DNA of 64,000 nucleotides from CAZVKN01 sp964627035 (GCA_964627035.1 CAZVKN010000003.1:1-64000); one strand, 5' to 3'; numbered from the stretch's first letter, positions 42,226-51,145 are shown. Numbers and translations: made by a program. Notes: generated from the sequence alone by a model not told the origin.

Positions 42226-44439
42226 CTATCTTATGAGTAATATCTTCTGCGCTAACACTTTCTCATTTGTTTCCATCCTGACAAAATAGACTCCTGACAC
42301 CAGATCACTACCATCAACACCAACAGAATGCTGTCCTCGTATTCGATAACCATCCACCAACTCAGCAATCAACCGTCCGTTCACATCAAACAGATTTAAC
42401 CTAACCTTTGAAACAATAGGCAGATAGTATCTCACCGTAGTAACCGAGTTAAACGGATTCGGCACTGGCGGGTATAGTGTCGGAGTGTCGGGGTGTTGAG
42501 GTTCATCTGAGTGTACGCCGACTGTAGTAACATCTACCGTCCACGTCAGCGAGTCGGATTCGGTCGTGTCAGAGACAAAAGCTGTAACCTGATGCAATCC
42601 CTCTTCGTCAAAATTAACCAACACCCACGAGTTGTCGCTGATTGAGTCGCCGTTCAGCGTCCACAGGAAATGCAGCGAATCATCCTCAGGGTCGAATGGG
42701 AAGACCTCAAACTCAAACGATGTATCTACTCGAACGGAAAGATCAAGTTGTTCAGGCATGTAGTCAACAATCAGATCATTGACCATTACCTGCCAGGTCA
42801 CGCTGTCAGCAAGCTCACCTTGTGATGCTATCGCCGTGACGGAGTGCTCCCGACCGCGCTCGAAGCGGATGGTGACGCTGTCGTTCGCTGCGATCTGCTC
42901 GTCGTTCAGCAGCCAGACGTACTCGATTGGATCGTCTTCAATGGCTCGGGTGGTGACCGAAAAGTCAATTGTGCTGTTACGGCGGGTGGATGGGTTGAGA
43001 GAATCTGGTTGGTGGGAGTTGATGTAAAAATCGGTTACATTGACATGCCAGTTTATGCTGCTGATGTTCTCGCCATCAGAAGCCTGACATTGGACAATAT
43101 ATTCACCGACCTCTTCCCAAAACTTCGTTACTGTGCTGTCATGTCCCAATGTGTCCTCTCCCATGATCCACATGTAAGTGAATTCGTCTCCCTGTTGGTC
43201 ACGTGCCCTGACAATAAATTCGGTTGTGTCACCTCTTAGAGCAATGAAAACGGTGTCTTCCGGTGACCAATAGAAGATTACCGGCTCAAGTTGATCCGGC
43301 TCAAGCTTTATGGCTATACCATCCAAATTGCGATTATCTTGTTCATCAATATGATAACCTTTGCCTGCAGCAATAATTCCACCATCATGACCGATTACAA
43401 CCGACATGAGTTCTGTTGAACCGATATTCATTTCCTCAAAATTGTGAATGGTTTGCCAGCGGAGTGCACCTTGCGAAGTTGTACTGATAGCAATTGATCT
43501 GGTAGCATCTCGACCGAGATGTTTACCGACAAGCATAAATCCTACATCTGGGACAACAATTAATGACCTCGCAAAAACAGGCGTTGGGTACCCCGGATCA
43601 TATCTATACATGTTCTGTAGAAAACCTCTATCATTAACTTTCATCAGGAAGGCATGTTGCATGCTTCTAAAGACGTTTCTAGTCAATATGTACCCGGTAA
43701 GCGCAAAACCACCTTCAGGTGCAGATACGATAGCACGGATTTTCAAGCCTCCTTCTTCTTCTATAAAATCCCGTGTCCATATTACATCACCATTAAAATC
43801 AATTTTAGCCATCCATCCCTGTGTCCCACTGTCAGGTGGTCTGTATGTCCCTGTCGTCACTATCCCACCATCTGTTTCTCGCATAGCTGTGAATTTCGCT
43901 AATCGAATACCATGTTGGATATGTGTTGCCCAAATAACCTCGCCATCATCAGGGCTAATTGTACTTACATACCCTCTACTATTTTCATTTTCACCTGATT
44001 TGCCACAAAGAGCATAGTTTCCTTCCTTCAATTCAATCACGGCATCACAGCTACCCTGACCATAGGTTCTTTGCCAAATAGTTTCACCATCGCCATCTAT
44101 TAAAAAGGCAAATATGGAATTATTATGAACGCCCCCGATAAGAAAATTTCCTTCATCGGTCTCGATTATGCTTCGCGCTTCTCCTCCACCGTCATTATCC
44201 TCCGGATAAAGCCTTGACCAAATTACATCACCACCATTATCCGTTCTAACAGCCCAAGGCTGATTATTAGAGTAACCGCAGAAAACATATCCATTGTTAC
44301 TAATTGTATATACATCTTCAAATCCATCAGAGTTACCCGCTGTATCAAAAGCTCTAACCCACAATGGTGCAGGTTGACAGAAAGCTGTTACAGTCCACAG
44401 CAGAATGATTGCAATGCTTCGTAATAGATCTCGTCGCAT
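42226..44439 (-). CDS. Secreted beta-propeller/Ig protein with C-terminal sorting domain
   Basis: 737 residues from ATG 44439, chosen over ATG 44451 because GGAG lies 6 bp before it. A signal peptide (RSIAIILLWTVTAFCQP) is followed by about 370 residues of propeller-like repeats (short blades such as GYVFCGYSNNQPWAVRTDNGGDVIWSRLYP, NFLIGGVHNNSIFAF, GFALTGYILT). Three PKD/Ig-like domains come next, each with an EFTYMWIMGED-, DPIEYVWLLND- or DSLHFLWTLNGD-type core. The last ~85 residues are a type IX-style sorting domain: YPPVPNPFNSVTTVRYYL, VRLNLFDVNGRLIAEL, SGVYFVRMETNEKVLAQKILLIR. The PNPFN signature points to the FCB group. It is probably surface-bound or released. No T9SS machinery gene is in the window. 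Confidence 0.85.
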   Translation of the reverse strand: MRRDLLRSIAIILLWTVTAFCQPAPLWVRAFDTAGNSDGFEDVYTISNNGYVFCGYSNNQPWAVRTDNGGDVIWSRLYPEDNDGGGEARSIIETDEGNFLIGGVHNNSIFAFLIDGDGETIWQRTYGQGSCDAVIELKEGNYALCGKSGENENSRGYVSTISPDDGEVIWATHIQHGIRLAKFTAMRETDGGIVTTGTYRPPDSGTQGWMAKIDFNGDVIWTRDFIEEEGGLKIRAIVSAPEGGFALTGYILTRNVFRSMQHAFLMKVNDRGFLQNMYRYDPGYPTPVFARSLIVVPDVGFMLVGKHLGRDATRSIAISTTSQGALRWQTIHNFEEMNIGSTELMSVVIGHDGGIIAAGKGYHIDEQDNRNLDGIAIKLEPDQLEPVIFYWSPEDTVFIALRGDTTEFIVRARDQQGDEFTYMWIMGEDTLGHDSTVTKFWEEVGEYIVQCQASDGENISSINWHVNVTDFYINSHQPDSLNPSTRRNSTIDFSVTTRAIEDDPIEYVWLLNDEQIAANDSVTIRFERGREHSVTAIASQGELADSVTWQVMVNDLIVDYMPEQLDLSVRVDTSFEFEVFPFDPEDDSLHFLWTLNGDSISDNSWVLVNFDEEGLHQVTAFVSDTTESDSLTWTVDVTTVGVHSDEPQHPDTPTLYPPVPNPFNSVTTVRYYLPIVSKVRLNLFDVNGRLIAELVDGYRIRGQHSVGVDGSDLVSGVYFVRMETNEKVLAQKILLIR

Positions 44440-44472
44440 TATTTGCTCCATCTCAGAAATCTAATAGTGAAT

Positions 44473-44500
44473 CATGGTCAGGTCGTAACTCCTGACCATG
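44473..44500. terminator. Perfect 10-bp hairpin between convergent-free genes
   Basis: CATGGTCAGG (44473-44482) pairs with CCTGACCATG (44491-44500), and AT/AT extends the stem to 12 bp. It lies just downstream of the frameshifted small gene and upstream of the 44439 start. There is no U-run, so termination is uncertain. Confidence 0.5.
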
Positions 44501-44527
44501 ATCTGTTTGAGACTCTCGTGTTCAATC

Positions 44528-44752
44528 TCAGTTTTCATACTCAACGAAGTCCCAGTTTTGGTCTTCGTGGATAATCTGACCCACAATATGCGGCACTGGT
44601 TGATTGAACAGTTCAAGATCAAGCTCCTCGCTTTGAATGTCAACTCTCCATTCAATTGCAGAAGAAGTTAAGAGAGGGCCATGCCAATTTGAAGTATGAT
44701 CTATCTCCGTCAGTGTCCACATAATCTGCATCGCGTGATTCGATAGGATCAC
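44528..44752 (-). pseudogene. Out-of-frame continuation of the small secreted gene
   Basis: In the frame next to the 44652-44912 gene, reading stays open to a stop at 44528. It encodes a protein-like acidic stretch (SSAIEWRVDIQSEELDLELF, then PVPHIVGQIIHEDQNWDFVE). It overlaps the end of the upstream frame by about 100 bp. A single-base indel near 44680-44700 would join the two into a secreted protein of about 127 residues. It may be a real frameshift or an assembly/sequencing error. Confidence 0.45.
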
Positions 44753-44912
44753 CGTTAATATCTAAAACAGTGATTTCAACTTGATCAACCTCACCGGGGA
44801 GTATAGGACCTTCCCACACTATTACAACAATAAACGTTGTTTGAGCAAGTGTTTCAGCGAATCCACCTATGACAAAGATAAGTAGAAGTAACAATAAAAT
44901 TCGTTTCAGCAT
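44652..44912 (-). CDS. Small secreted protein, probably frameshifted
   Basis: 86 residues as read. A perfect GGAGG lies 7 bp before the ATG, and a strong signal peptide (LKRILLLLLLIFVIGGFAETLAQ) leads to a short beta-rich region (TTFIVVIVWEGPILPGEVD, VEITVLDINGDPI). The last dozen residues (KLAWPSLNFFCN) look unlike the rest, and the neighbouring frame continues in a natural-looking way, so the gene is probably truncated by a frameshift. It lies upstream of the sorted propeller protein on the same strand and may be co-expressed. No family recognised. Confidence 0.6.
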   Translation of the reverse strand: MLKRILLLLLLIFVIGGFAETLAQTTFIVVIVWEGPILPGEVDQVEITVLDINGDPIESRDADYVDTDGDRSYFKLAWPSLNFFCN

Positions 44913-45368
44913 AGCATAACCTCCAAATTTGCAATTCTATGAATTGCGGGTTATATTAGAGGCGGTAGGTAGGGATGCTTGCGAAAGCGATCCCTGACCG
45001 CCCGCGGGTGTGCCGGTGTATTCATAGCTGTGAATTCGGTACACCTGCTTCCTATTTTGTAACGGGACAAAAAAAACAGTTGTCCCTTAGAGTTTCTATA
45101 CAGTTAGAAATTGAGGCGGCGAACGGCTCGCCTGTGAGATTGATTGTGTGGATCTATTGGGATGATGTGAATTGGCTATGTGACAGAGTACTTGGTCAGG
45201 TTCAATTGGATGCGCATTACATGGGGGTTTGTACGCGCCACTCCAGAAGCGGTATGTCGAAGCTGAAATCATTTATCTGTCATTGAATAATACTCTATAA
45301 TGAATATAATAATTTATTCTTCAAAATCAAGTGTTTTTAGTAATATCTATCCACATCACAAAATTGTT
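44913..45368. other. Intergenic region with clustered hairpins
   Basis: 456 bp between two minus-strand genes. The left 175 bp hold three consecutive hairpins (see 44961-45086). The rest is AT-rich with no convincing gene. A 103-codon forward frame from 44975 runs through the hairpins and shows no family features. Confidence 0.6.
44961..45086. other. Cluster of three stem-loops
   Basis: Hairpin 1: GGCGGT (44961) with ACCGCC (45002), then inner AGGGAT/ATCCCT and CTT/AAG. Hairpin 2: GGTGTGCCG (45007) with CGGTACACC (45045), inner ATTCA/TGAAT. Hairpin 3: GGGACAA (45064) with TTGTCCC (45086). A weaker fourth, AGGCG/CGCCT, follows near 45111-45130. This could be a repeat element or a structured RNA. 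Confidence 0.5.
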
Positions 45369-45848
45369 TTATCGAATACTAAGATATTTAACATACTCCT
45401 GCTTGAAAAGTTTCACAGCATCATCAAACGGTTCGGTTTTTAATATCTTTTCAAACGTATGCAGCTCCCGTTTCATCCTCCTTATTTCCATAGTTCGTTC
45501 AATTGAAGCGATTATCTGCTCCTTCCTGAACGGCTTGAGGATGTAGCTGCATACGCCGAGTGACAGCGCTTCCATCGCTGTCTCCATTATGCCAAATGCT
45601 GTAATGATAATAACCTGCTCATCACGATCACGCTCCTTCACAAGCCTGAGAATATCCAATCCGTCCAGCCCCGGCATCTTCAGGTCACTGATGATGATGT
45701 CGTACTCACCCTTGTTAAGAAGGTCGGGAACCTCGAGCGAGTTTGAGGTGGTCGCTATTGAATGGGGCGTCTTACTTATTACAATACGCTCTAACAAGAG
45801 CAGCATATGAGGTTCATCATCAACTGCAAGTATTCGTCCTGTTGTCAT
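45369..45848 (-). CDS. Single-domain response regulator
   Basis: 159 residues. A receiver domain fills about 1-122: ILAVDDEPHMLLLLE (acidic pocket), YDIIISDLKMPGLDGLDILR (acceptor Asp about residue 56), VIIITAFG (Thr switch) and YILKPFRKEQ (conserved Lys). There is no DNA-binding or output domain, only a helical tail of about 35 residues, so it acts through protein contact or as a phosphorelay shuttle. It is the last gene of a PEP-synthase-like/kinase/regulator operon and overlaps the kinase stop by 1 bp (TGATG). Confidence 0.92.
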   Translation of the reverse strand: MTTGRILAVDDEPHMLLLLERIVISKTPHSIATTSNSLEVPDLLNKGEYDIIISDLKMPGLDGLDILRLVKERDRDEQVIIITAFGIMETAMEALSLGVCSYILKPFRKEQIIASIERTMEIRRMKRELHTFEKILKTEPFDDAVKLFKQEYVKYLSIR

Positions 45849-47230
45849 CAGTTATCCTCGTGTTTATATGACGGAAGCGATATAATAAATGTTGTACCTG
45901 TAGGTATATAAGGGTCGTCTTCAGCAGACACCGAATCGAAACTGATGTCGCAGTTGTACTTGGTAACGATCCCGTAGCAGAGTGACAACCCCAATCCCGT
46001 TCCCTTTCCGATCTCCTTAGTAGTGAAGAACGGATCAAAAATGTGCGGCTTGATCTTATCAGGAATGCCCATGCCGTTGTCGCGGACATAAACCCTAATC
46101 CGGTCACCCTCAAGCCGTGCTTTAATTGTCAACTGCTTGTCCTCTCGCATCGCTGCAACCGCATTAGTAATCAGATTGAAAAGCAGTTGTTGGAATTCAC
46201 GGGAATCAATATGAACCTGTGGTAAATTATCGGGCAGATCGGTAATCAGCTCAATATGTTCGCTTTTAAGGAGGCTGCCCATAACATCAATCACCTTACC
46301 GATGCTCTCTTTGATGTCAGCCGTTTCACTGCTCCCTTCGGTCGAACGGGCAAATCCCAACAGCTTCTGCACAACCGATTTTGCCATGTAACCGTTCTCT
46401 TCGATCACCTTGAGATCCTTGTACTCCTGAGAATCGGAATCCAGTTTCTCGGCGAGAAGATCGGTAAAGCCGAGAATAACTGCCAGTGGGTTGTTGATTT
46501 CGTGAGCCACACCGGCAGCCAAAGTACCGATAGACGCCAACTTTTCTGTCTGGTAGAGCTTCTGATCAATAAGATCCTCTTCCGTTGTATCCCGAGTGAT
46601 TCCCAGTATCAGGTAAATTTCGTTTTTACTATTGAGAATCGGAAACAGTTTAGTGCTGAAATTCCTGCGATTTCCGTTAATATTTATATTATGGTTGTAA
46701 AACAGATTGGTGTCACCGGCGATAACCTTCCTGATCTTTCCTCTAATAAACATAGCATCAACGCGGGTTAACAGTTTGTCCAGTCTCTTGCCGATATAAC
46801 TGTCAACGCTGCTCAGATCAAAGGTATCATCATCTTCTGCAGAGAGTGTTTTCGGTTTAATGAGATTAGAGAACAGCTCCACACTCGGTTGATTCAGCAG
46901 GACTATACGGCTGTCAGGATCAAGGATGTAAATCAGATCGGTCGCCTGCTCGACCATTCGCTCATAGATGCGCATTGACTGCCGCAGCTCGTCTTCGCTC
47001 TTCAGGATCTTTTCGTGAAACCTGTGCACCCGCCAATGCTGGTAGAGGGCGATTGCCAGACCAAACCAGACCAGAAGAATGATAATAATTGCTGATGCCT
47101 GAAATTTATAGAGCACACTCATAGAAACGAGAATCACCACTCCGACATTAATAAGCATCGCATATCGTGAGCCGACAGCCTCCTTAATCCGAATTATCGT
47201 ACGATCCAATTTTTGATGTTGAACTGTCAC
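45848..47230 (-). CDS. Membrane PAS sensor histidine kinase
   Basis: 460 residues. Two membrane helices at about 24-63 (YAMLINVGVVILVSMSVLYKF, ASAIIIILLVWFGLAIALYQH) have almost no periplasmic loop, so the sensed signal is likely internal or in the membrane. A PAS domain follows (about 90-215, MVEQATDLIYILDPDSRIVLL). The HisKA box is KLASIGTLAAGVAHEINNPLAV with the phospho-accepting His at about 245. The ATPase domain has the N box (NLITNAVAAM), RDNGMGIPDKIKPHIFDPFFTTK and GKGTGLGLSL. It overlaps the upstream PEP-synthase-like gene by 4 bp and the regulator by 1 bp, so the three are tightly coupled. Confidence 0.93.
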   Translation of the reverse strand: MTVQHQKLDRTIIRIKEAVGSRYAMLINVGVVILVSMSVLYKFQASAIIIILLVWFGLAIALYQHWRVHRFHEKILKSEDELRQSMRIYERMVEQATDLIYILDPDSRIVLLNQPSVELFSNLIKPKTLSAEDDDTFDLSSVDSYIGKRLDKLLTRVDAMFIRGKIRKVIAGDTNLFYNHNININGNRRNFSTKLFPILNSKNEIYLILGITRDTTEEDLIDQKLYQTEKLASIGTLAAGVAHEINNPLAVILGFTDLLAEKLDSDSQEYKDLKVIEENGYMAKSVVQKLLGFARSTEGSSETADIKESIGKVIDVMGSLLKSEHIELITDLPDNLPQVHIDSREFQQLLFNLITNAVAAMREDKQLTIKARLEGDRIRVYVRDNGMGIPDKIKPHIFDPFFTTKEIGKGTGLGLSLCYGIVTKYNCDISFDSVSAEDDPYIPTGTTFIISLPSYKHEDN

Positions 47231-49764
47231 CGTTTTAACCCAAGTTTCTGTTGAAATGTCTCACCGTACCATTGTGCAATTTCGTCGTTGCTGAGTGCCA
47301 TGTCCAACTGTTTGGACATCATTGTCAACCGACCGAGCATGTACAGTTTATCGCTGATCACTTCAGGTTCCAAGCCGGACAGGATTGTATCGAGGAAATC
47401 ACCGCTGATGGTATTTGTGAACCCTTCTGATGCCAGTATATCTGCTATCAGCTTGATGCGCCTTAACCGTCTATCATTGGACGCCCCGCCACCCTTGAAC
47501 TGCATTCGTATATAATTGTCTTGGGCATTATCGGTCAGTTTTGCTTCAAATGTAGTAAAGTGATACCCCATCCTCAGTGACACGATCATGTACTCTTCGT
47601 CCAGAACCGCAAAGCTGATGTCTTTGAAATCCTGTTCATCCTTGCGGGTGATGCGAGCAATCTTAAACTTCCGTCCCACCTTGTCCGGTTCGGTCGGTGA
47701 ACGCTGGGGCCATCCCTCTTTTTTAATCCCTGCCCAAAACTGTTTCATCGGTGCGGAATTTATCTGTGTCTCCTTGATCCACTTCTTGCCATGGATATTC
47801 ATATCTCGTTTATCGAGGCTAATTATCTTCATCGGAAGGGGTAGATCGCTCTTAAGCCAACTCCCGACCGAGGTCTTATGTGCAGATTCGTTCGCATATG
47901 AGAACAGTTCATGTATTGACTGTTGATGACAATAGCGGATGATGTCGTGAAAAGTGTCACAGCCTTCGATATTGAAGTTGTCATCTGTAATCCTGATCAG
48001 GTTTAACGGGATGATCGTGTAAAGTATCCTTTCGAGAAGTTCGAGCAGATTTATGTCTTCAAAAAGATCGGCTTTCGGACGACGGGCATTAACCAACTTC
48101 CGGTGAACTCCTTTATAGATGCTTGTCTTGGTTGCATCAACAGTTACTTCAAAGCCGTCCACTAATCTGTCCGTATCGTGTAGCCCCATAATAGTCGGGA
48201 CACGATATTCCCTCGCAATTGTTGCGATATGGCTTGCGACCGAGCCTATTTCTGTAATTAGAGCATTAATCTTTTCCATGACCGTAATCAATCTCAGGAA
48301 CGGGTGTCTGACGAGAAGCACCGCACCATTTGGAACATCAGGAAGCTCTTCCGCTGAATCAATATGGTACAGTTTACCCGCTCCTGCACCCGGACAGACT
48401 GTAATGCCTCCTGATGTCAACACTTCAAACTGAGCTGTGTCAGGATCTGTTTCGGTTGATGATGTGTCCATTAGCGCCAACGGACGGGTTTGCAGGATGA
48501 ACGGTTGACCCTGTTTGTCTATGACCCACTCTATATCCTGAGGGCATGAGTAATGCGCTTCAATCTTCAGTGCCATTTCGGTCAGTTTGTTCACTTGATC
48601 CTGGCTCAAAACGGGAATGTCCTGATCCGCCTCCGGAATCGGAACATCCATCGTTCCACCATCCGGATCCATCACCAGTTGAACTTGTTTACGGGCAAGC
48701 GATGCTGAGATTATCTCACAAGATCCCCGATCAACGCGGAAACTGTCGGGGGTGATAGTTCCTTCAACGAGATAGGTACCGAGACCATAGATTGCGCTGA
48801 TTAAAAGGTAATCACCTGATCGGTCAACCGGATTACGCGTATATATCACACCGCTGACTGCCGCATCAATCATCCCGACACAGCCGACACACATCGCCAT
48901 GTCTGACTCCGACAGGTCGTGGCTAAGGTAATAGTATATCGCCTTAGGACCGAACTTGCTTGCCAGCACCTGGCGGTACTTCTCAATAATATTATCAGTG
49001 TGAACATTCAGATATGTCGCATACTGCCCTGCGAAGCTGTGATGTGAGTCCTCACCGATAGCACTTGACCTCACTGAGAATGAGGGATAGTATGTTCTAT
49101 CAAGCAGTGAGTTCATGCAATCGTTGATATCGCTTGTCAGGTCATCCGGTACAGAGTTGATGAGTATCATCTCACGGATCTCTTCGCTGAACTTGATTAG
49201 ATCTTCATACTTTCTGATGTTGATGCTGCTAATCCGTTTGCTGATGCGAGCCTGGAGGTTTCCGGCATCCATGAATCGTTTATATGCCCAGGCTGTGATG
49301 GCAAATCCATGCGGGACAGGCAGGGATAGCTTAGTCGCAAGCTCACCCAATTGTGCATTTTTCCCTCCGGTTATGTTGACATATTTGCTGTTTAGTTTGC
49401 GATAGCGTATAGTGTAATCTGACTTCTCAATTTCACGGTGTCCGGCAAGAATCCAGTCCAACTCCCGATTGATGGACTTGAACCTTGCGAGCAGCGGCTC
49501 ATATTCTTCACCACCGATGGCAATCATCTCATCAATCAGGCTGCTGACACCGGTTACAATCCTATCAACCGTCTGATGCACATAATTGATGTCGAACAGG
49601 TATTCGCCAAGTGACTTCTCCTCCAGATCATTGATCTCTTTCAGAAGTTGCCCGTTCTGATTGATGAGCCGGTTGAAATGTGTGAATCTCTCGCGAAGTT
49701 TGTTTATTCTCCGGTCAGTTGCGGGGTTGTGTGAGTTTTTTCTGAAAAAGTTATTCCATGTCAT
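47227..49764 (-). CDS. PEP synthase/PPDK-like protein of a two-component operon
   Basis: 845 residues from ATG 49764. An upstream in-frame start at 49845 lies in a family A repeat and is rejected. The N-terminal ~130 residues are helical. A PPDK-type ATP-grasp domain follows (about 145-430: TGGKNAQLGELATKLSLPVPHG, SFSVRSSAIGEDSHHSFAGQYATYLN, DIEWVIDKQGQPFILQTRPL). A phosphohistidine swivel domain comes next (about 455-540: GAGAGKLYHI, EIGSVASHIATIAREYRVPTIMGL, His in ASH). In PEP synthases a PEP-binding barrel would follow; here there is a ~300-residue region I do not recognise. So it can probably make a phospho-His, but the acceptor is unknown. Its link to a kinase and regulator suggests phosphotransfer signalling. 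Confidence 0.85.
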   Translation of the reverse strand: MTWNNFFRKNSHNPATDRRINKLRERFTHFNRLINQNGQLLKEINDLEEKSLGEYLFDINYVHQTVDRIVTGVSSLIDEMIAIGGEEYEPLLARFKSINRELDWILAGHREIEKSDYTIRYRKLNSKYVNITGGKNAQLGELATKLSLPVPHGFAITAWAYKRFMDAGNLQARISKRISSINIRKYEDLIKFSEEIREMILINSVPDDLTSDINDCMNSLLDRTYYPSFSVRSSAIGEDSHHSFAGQYATYLNVHTDNIIEKYRQVLASKFGPKAIYYYLSHDLSESDMAMCVGCVGMIDAAVSGVIYTRNPVDRSGDYLLISAIYGLGTYLVEGTITPDSFRVDRGSCEIISASLARKQVQLVMDPDGGTMDVPIPEADQDIPVLSQDQVNKLTEMALKIEAHYSCPQDIEWVIDKQGQPFILQTRPLALMDTSSTETDPDTAQFEVLTSGGITVCPGAGAGKLYHIDSAEELPDVPNGAVLLVRHPFLRLITVMEKINALITEIGSVASHIATIAREYRVPTIMGLHDTDRLVDGFEVTVDATKTSIYKGVHRKLVNARRPKADLFEDINLLELLERILYTIIPLNLIRITDDNFNIEGCDTFHDIIRYCHQQSIHELFSYANESAHKTSVGSWLKSDLPLPMKIISLDKRDMNIHGKKWIKETQINSAPMKQFWAGIKKEGWPQRSPTEPDKVGRKFKIARITRKDEQDFKDISFAVLDEEYMIVSLRMGYHFTTFEAKLTDNAQDNYIRMQFKGGGASNDRRLRRIKLIADILASEGFTNTISGDFLDTILSGLEPEVISDKLYMLGRLTMMSKQLDMALSNDEIAQWYGETFQQKLGLKR

Positions 49765-49794
49765 TGTAGTTGTCTGTTTGAAGGTATATATTTT

Positions 49795-49855
49795 GTAGCG
49801 GTATGTTTTTCTGTTGTCCCAAATCCGACATCGTAGTTGAGACAACCACGGCTAC
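49795..49855. repeat. Family A repeat, copy 10 (degenerate)
   Basis: Left arm decayed (GTAGCGGTATG...TTGTCCCAAATCCGAC), right arm TCGTAGTTG/CAACCACGG, ending CTAC. Confidence 0.65.
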
Positions 49856-50000
49856 AAGATCACAACCTCGTCTGTTATGCTGATCGGGCGGATATTCCTC
49901 CCAACAGCCCACTTGTTGTGCCGTATCCATATAGAGTCAGAGACGAAATCTCAATCGGAATCACATACAAAATTTTGCTGTTTAACAGCGACTTTGTGAA

Positions 50001-51014
50001 ATGAAAGCTATTAAGCAGCCGTTGGTTGACGTTGCCTACCAACGGCGTGACGGTAAAAAGATAAGATGCGAAATTTGCCCTCATTACTGCAAGCTTGACG
50101 AGGGTGGAATAGGCGTATGCGGTGGTCGGCAGGTTATTGACGACAGGTTCATAGCAATAAACTATGGACAGGTGAGTTCACTTCATCTTGACCCCATTGA
50201 GAAGAAACCATTGTATCACTATTTCCCCGGTTCCGACATCCTTTCAGTCGGTCCGAACGGATGTAATCTGAGTTGTGAATGGTGCCAAAACTGGCAAATT
50301 TCTCAGAATGATGCACCAACCCGCCTGGTCATGCCTTCAGAATTGGTTGACATGGTTAACGCTTTGGACGGTATCGGAGTCGCCTACACTTATGCTGAAC
50401 CTCTGATATGGTTTGAGTATGTGCGTGATGCCGGGCAATTGCTTCACGAACAAGGTCTGGTCAATGTATTTATCACAAACGGCTACGTCAACAGTGAACC
50501 CTTGAGGGAGCTGCTGCCGATTGCGGATGCTTTCAACGTAGATTTGAAAGCGATTGACCACAAGGACTTTCGTCACCTATGCGGCGGCACTTTGGACGAA
50601 ATCCACCGGAACATCATCACCATTTATGATGCCGGAAAACATCTTGAGCTGACCCATCTCATTGTAACCGGGGTAAATGATTCCCTCAGCAATGTTGAAT
50701 CATTGGTAAACTGGGTTGAGGCTTTGGATCGCAGGATTCCTTTGCATCTTTCACGCTACTTCCCTGCACATCAATTCGCGCAGCCTTCCACAAGCGAATC
50801 TTTTATTGAGAAAGCTTTTGAACTCGCCAAGTCCAGATTGGATCATGTATATATCGGCAACACAGCCCAGATTCGTGAGGGGCACGACAGCTACTGCCCT
50901 CACTGCAATTCACTTCTTGTTAGGCGGAACGGCTATCAGATTGAGATAGTCGGAATGAAAGAAAACATCTGTTTGAGCTGTCATAGAGAGGTGAACATTG
51001 TGGTGAACACCTGA
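50001..51014 (+). CDS. amrS: AmmeMemoRadiSam system radical SAM enzyme
   Basis: 337 residues. An N-terminal Cys motif (CEICPHYCKLDEGGIGVCGGR) precedes the radical SAM cluster C-x3-C-x2-C in GCNLSCEWCQNWQIS at about residues 88-95. The rest is a PflA-like barrel (GVAYTYAEPLIWFEYVRD, FNVDLKAIDHKDFRHLCGG, PLHLSRYFPAHQF). It ends in a zinc-ribbon-like tail (YCPHCNSLLVRR ... ICLSCHRE). Family members are often found with AMMECR1 and MEMO proteins; neither is in this window. The reaction is not firmly known. A family B element begins directly after its TGA. Confidence 0.92.
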   Translation: MKAIKQPLVDVAYQRRDGKKIRCEICPHYCKLDEGGIGVCGGRQVIDDRFIAINYGQVSSLHLDPIEKKPLYHYFPGSDILSVGPNGCNLSCEWCQNWQISQNDAPTRLVMPSELVDMVNALDGIGVAYTYAEPLIWFEYVRDAGQLLHEQGLVNVFITNGYVNSEPLRELLPIADAFNVDLKAIDHKDFRHLCGGTLDEIHRNIITIYDAGKHLELTHLIVTGVNDSLSNVESLVNWVEALDRRIPLHLSRYFPAHQFAQPSTSESFIEKAFELAKSRLDHVYIGNTAQIREGHDSYCPHCNSLLVRRNGYQIEIVGMKENICLSCHREVNIVVNT

Positions 51015-51145
51015 GAGTCTGTCCGATAATAGGCTACGCAGCTGTCAACCCGCCGTGGTTGACAGCACTACTTTCATAGTATCAATTAGATAACTGTCAA
51101 GTGCGGCGACCTGACAGCGGTTTGTTTGTATTATCGGACTGGCTC
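51015..51145. mobile_element. Family B MITE-like element with 17-bp ends
   Basis: 131 bp. Ends GAGTCTGTCCGATAATA (51015-51031) and, inverted, GAGCCAGTCCGATAATA (51145-51129): 15 of 17 match. The core at 51041-51118 is the double hairpin CTGTCAACC/GGTTGACAG and CTGTCAAGT/ACCTGACAG. CTGA flanks both sides (51011-51014 and 51146-51149), a likely 4-bp target duplication that contains the upstream gene's TGA stop. No transposase inside, so it would move only with a helper. Confidence 0.8.

Noticed and set aside
44975..45286. A 103-codon forward frame in the hairpin region
   Set aside because: It overlaps three hairpins and shows no recognisable domain or ribosome site.
45369..49764. The PEP-synthase/kinase/regulator operon as a PTS or standard PEP-synthase locus
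   Set aside because: No EI, HPr or EII genes are present and the enzyme lacks a recognisable PEP-binding barrel.
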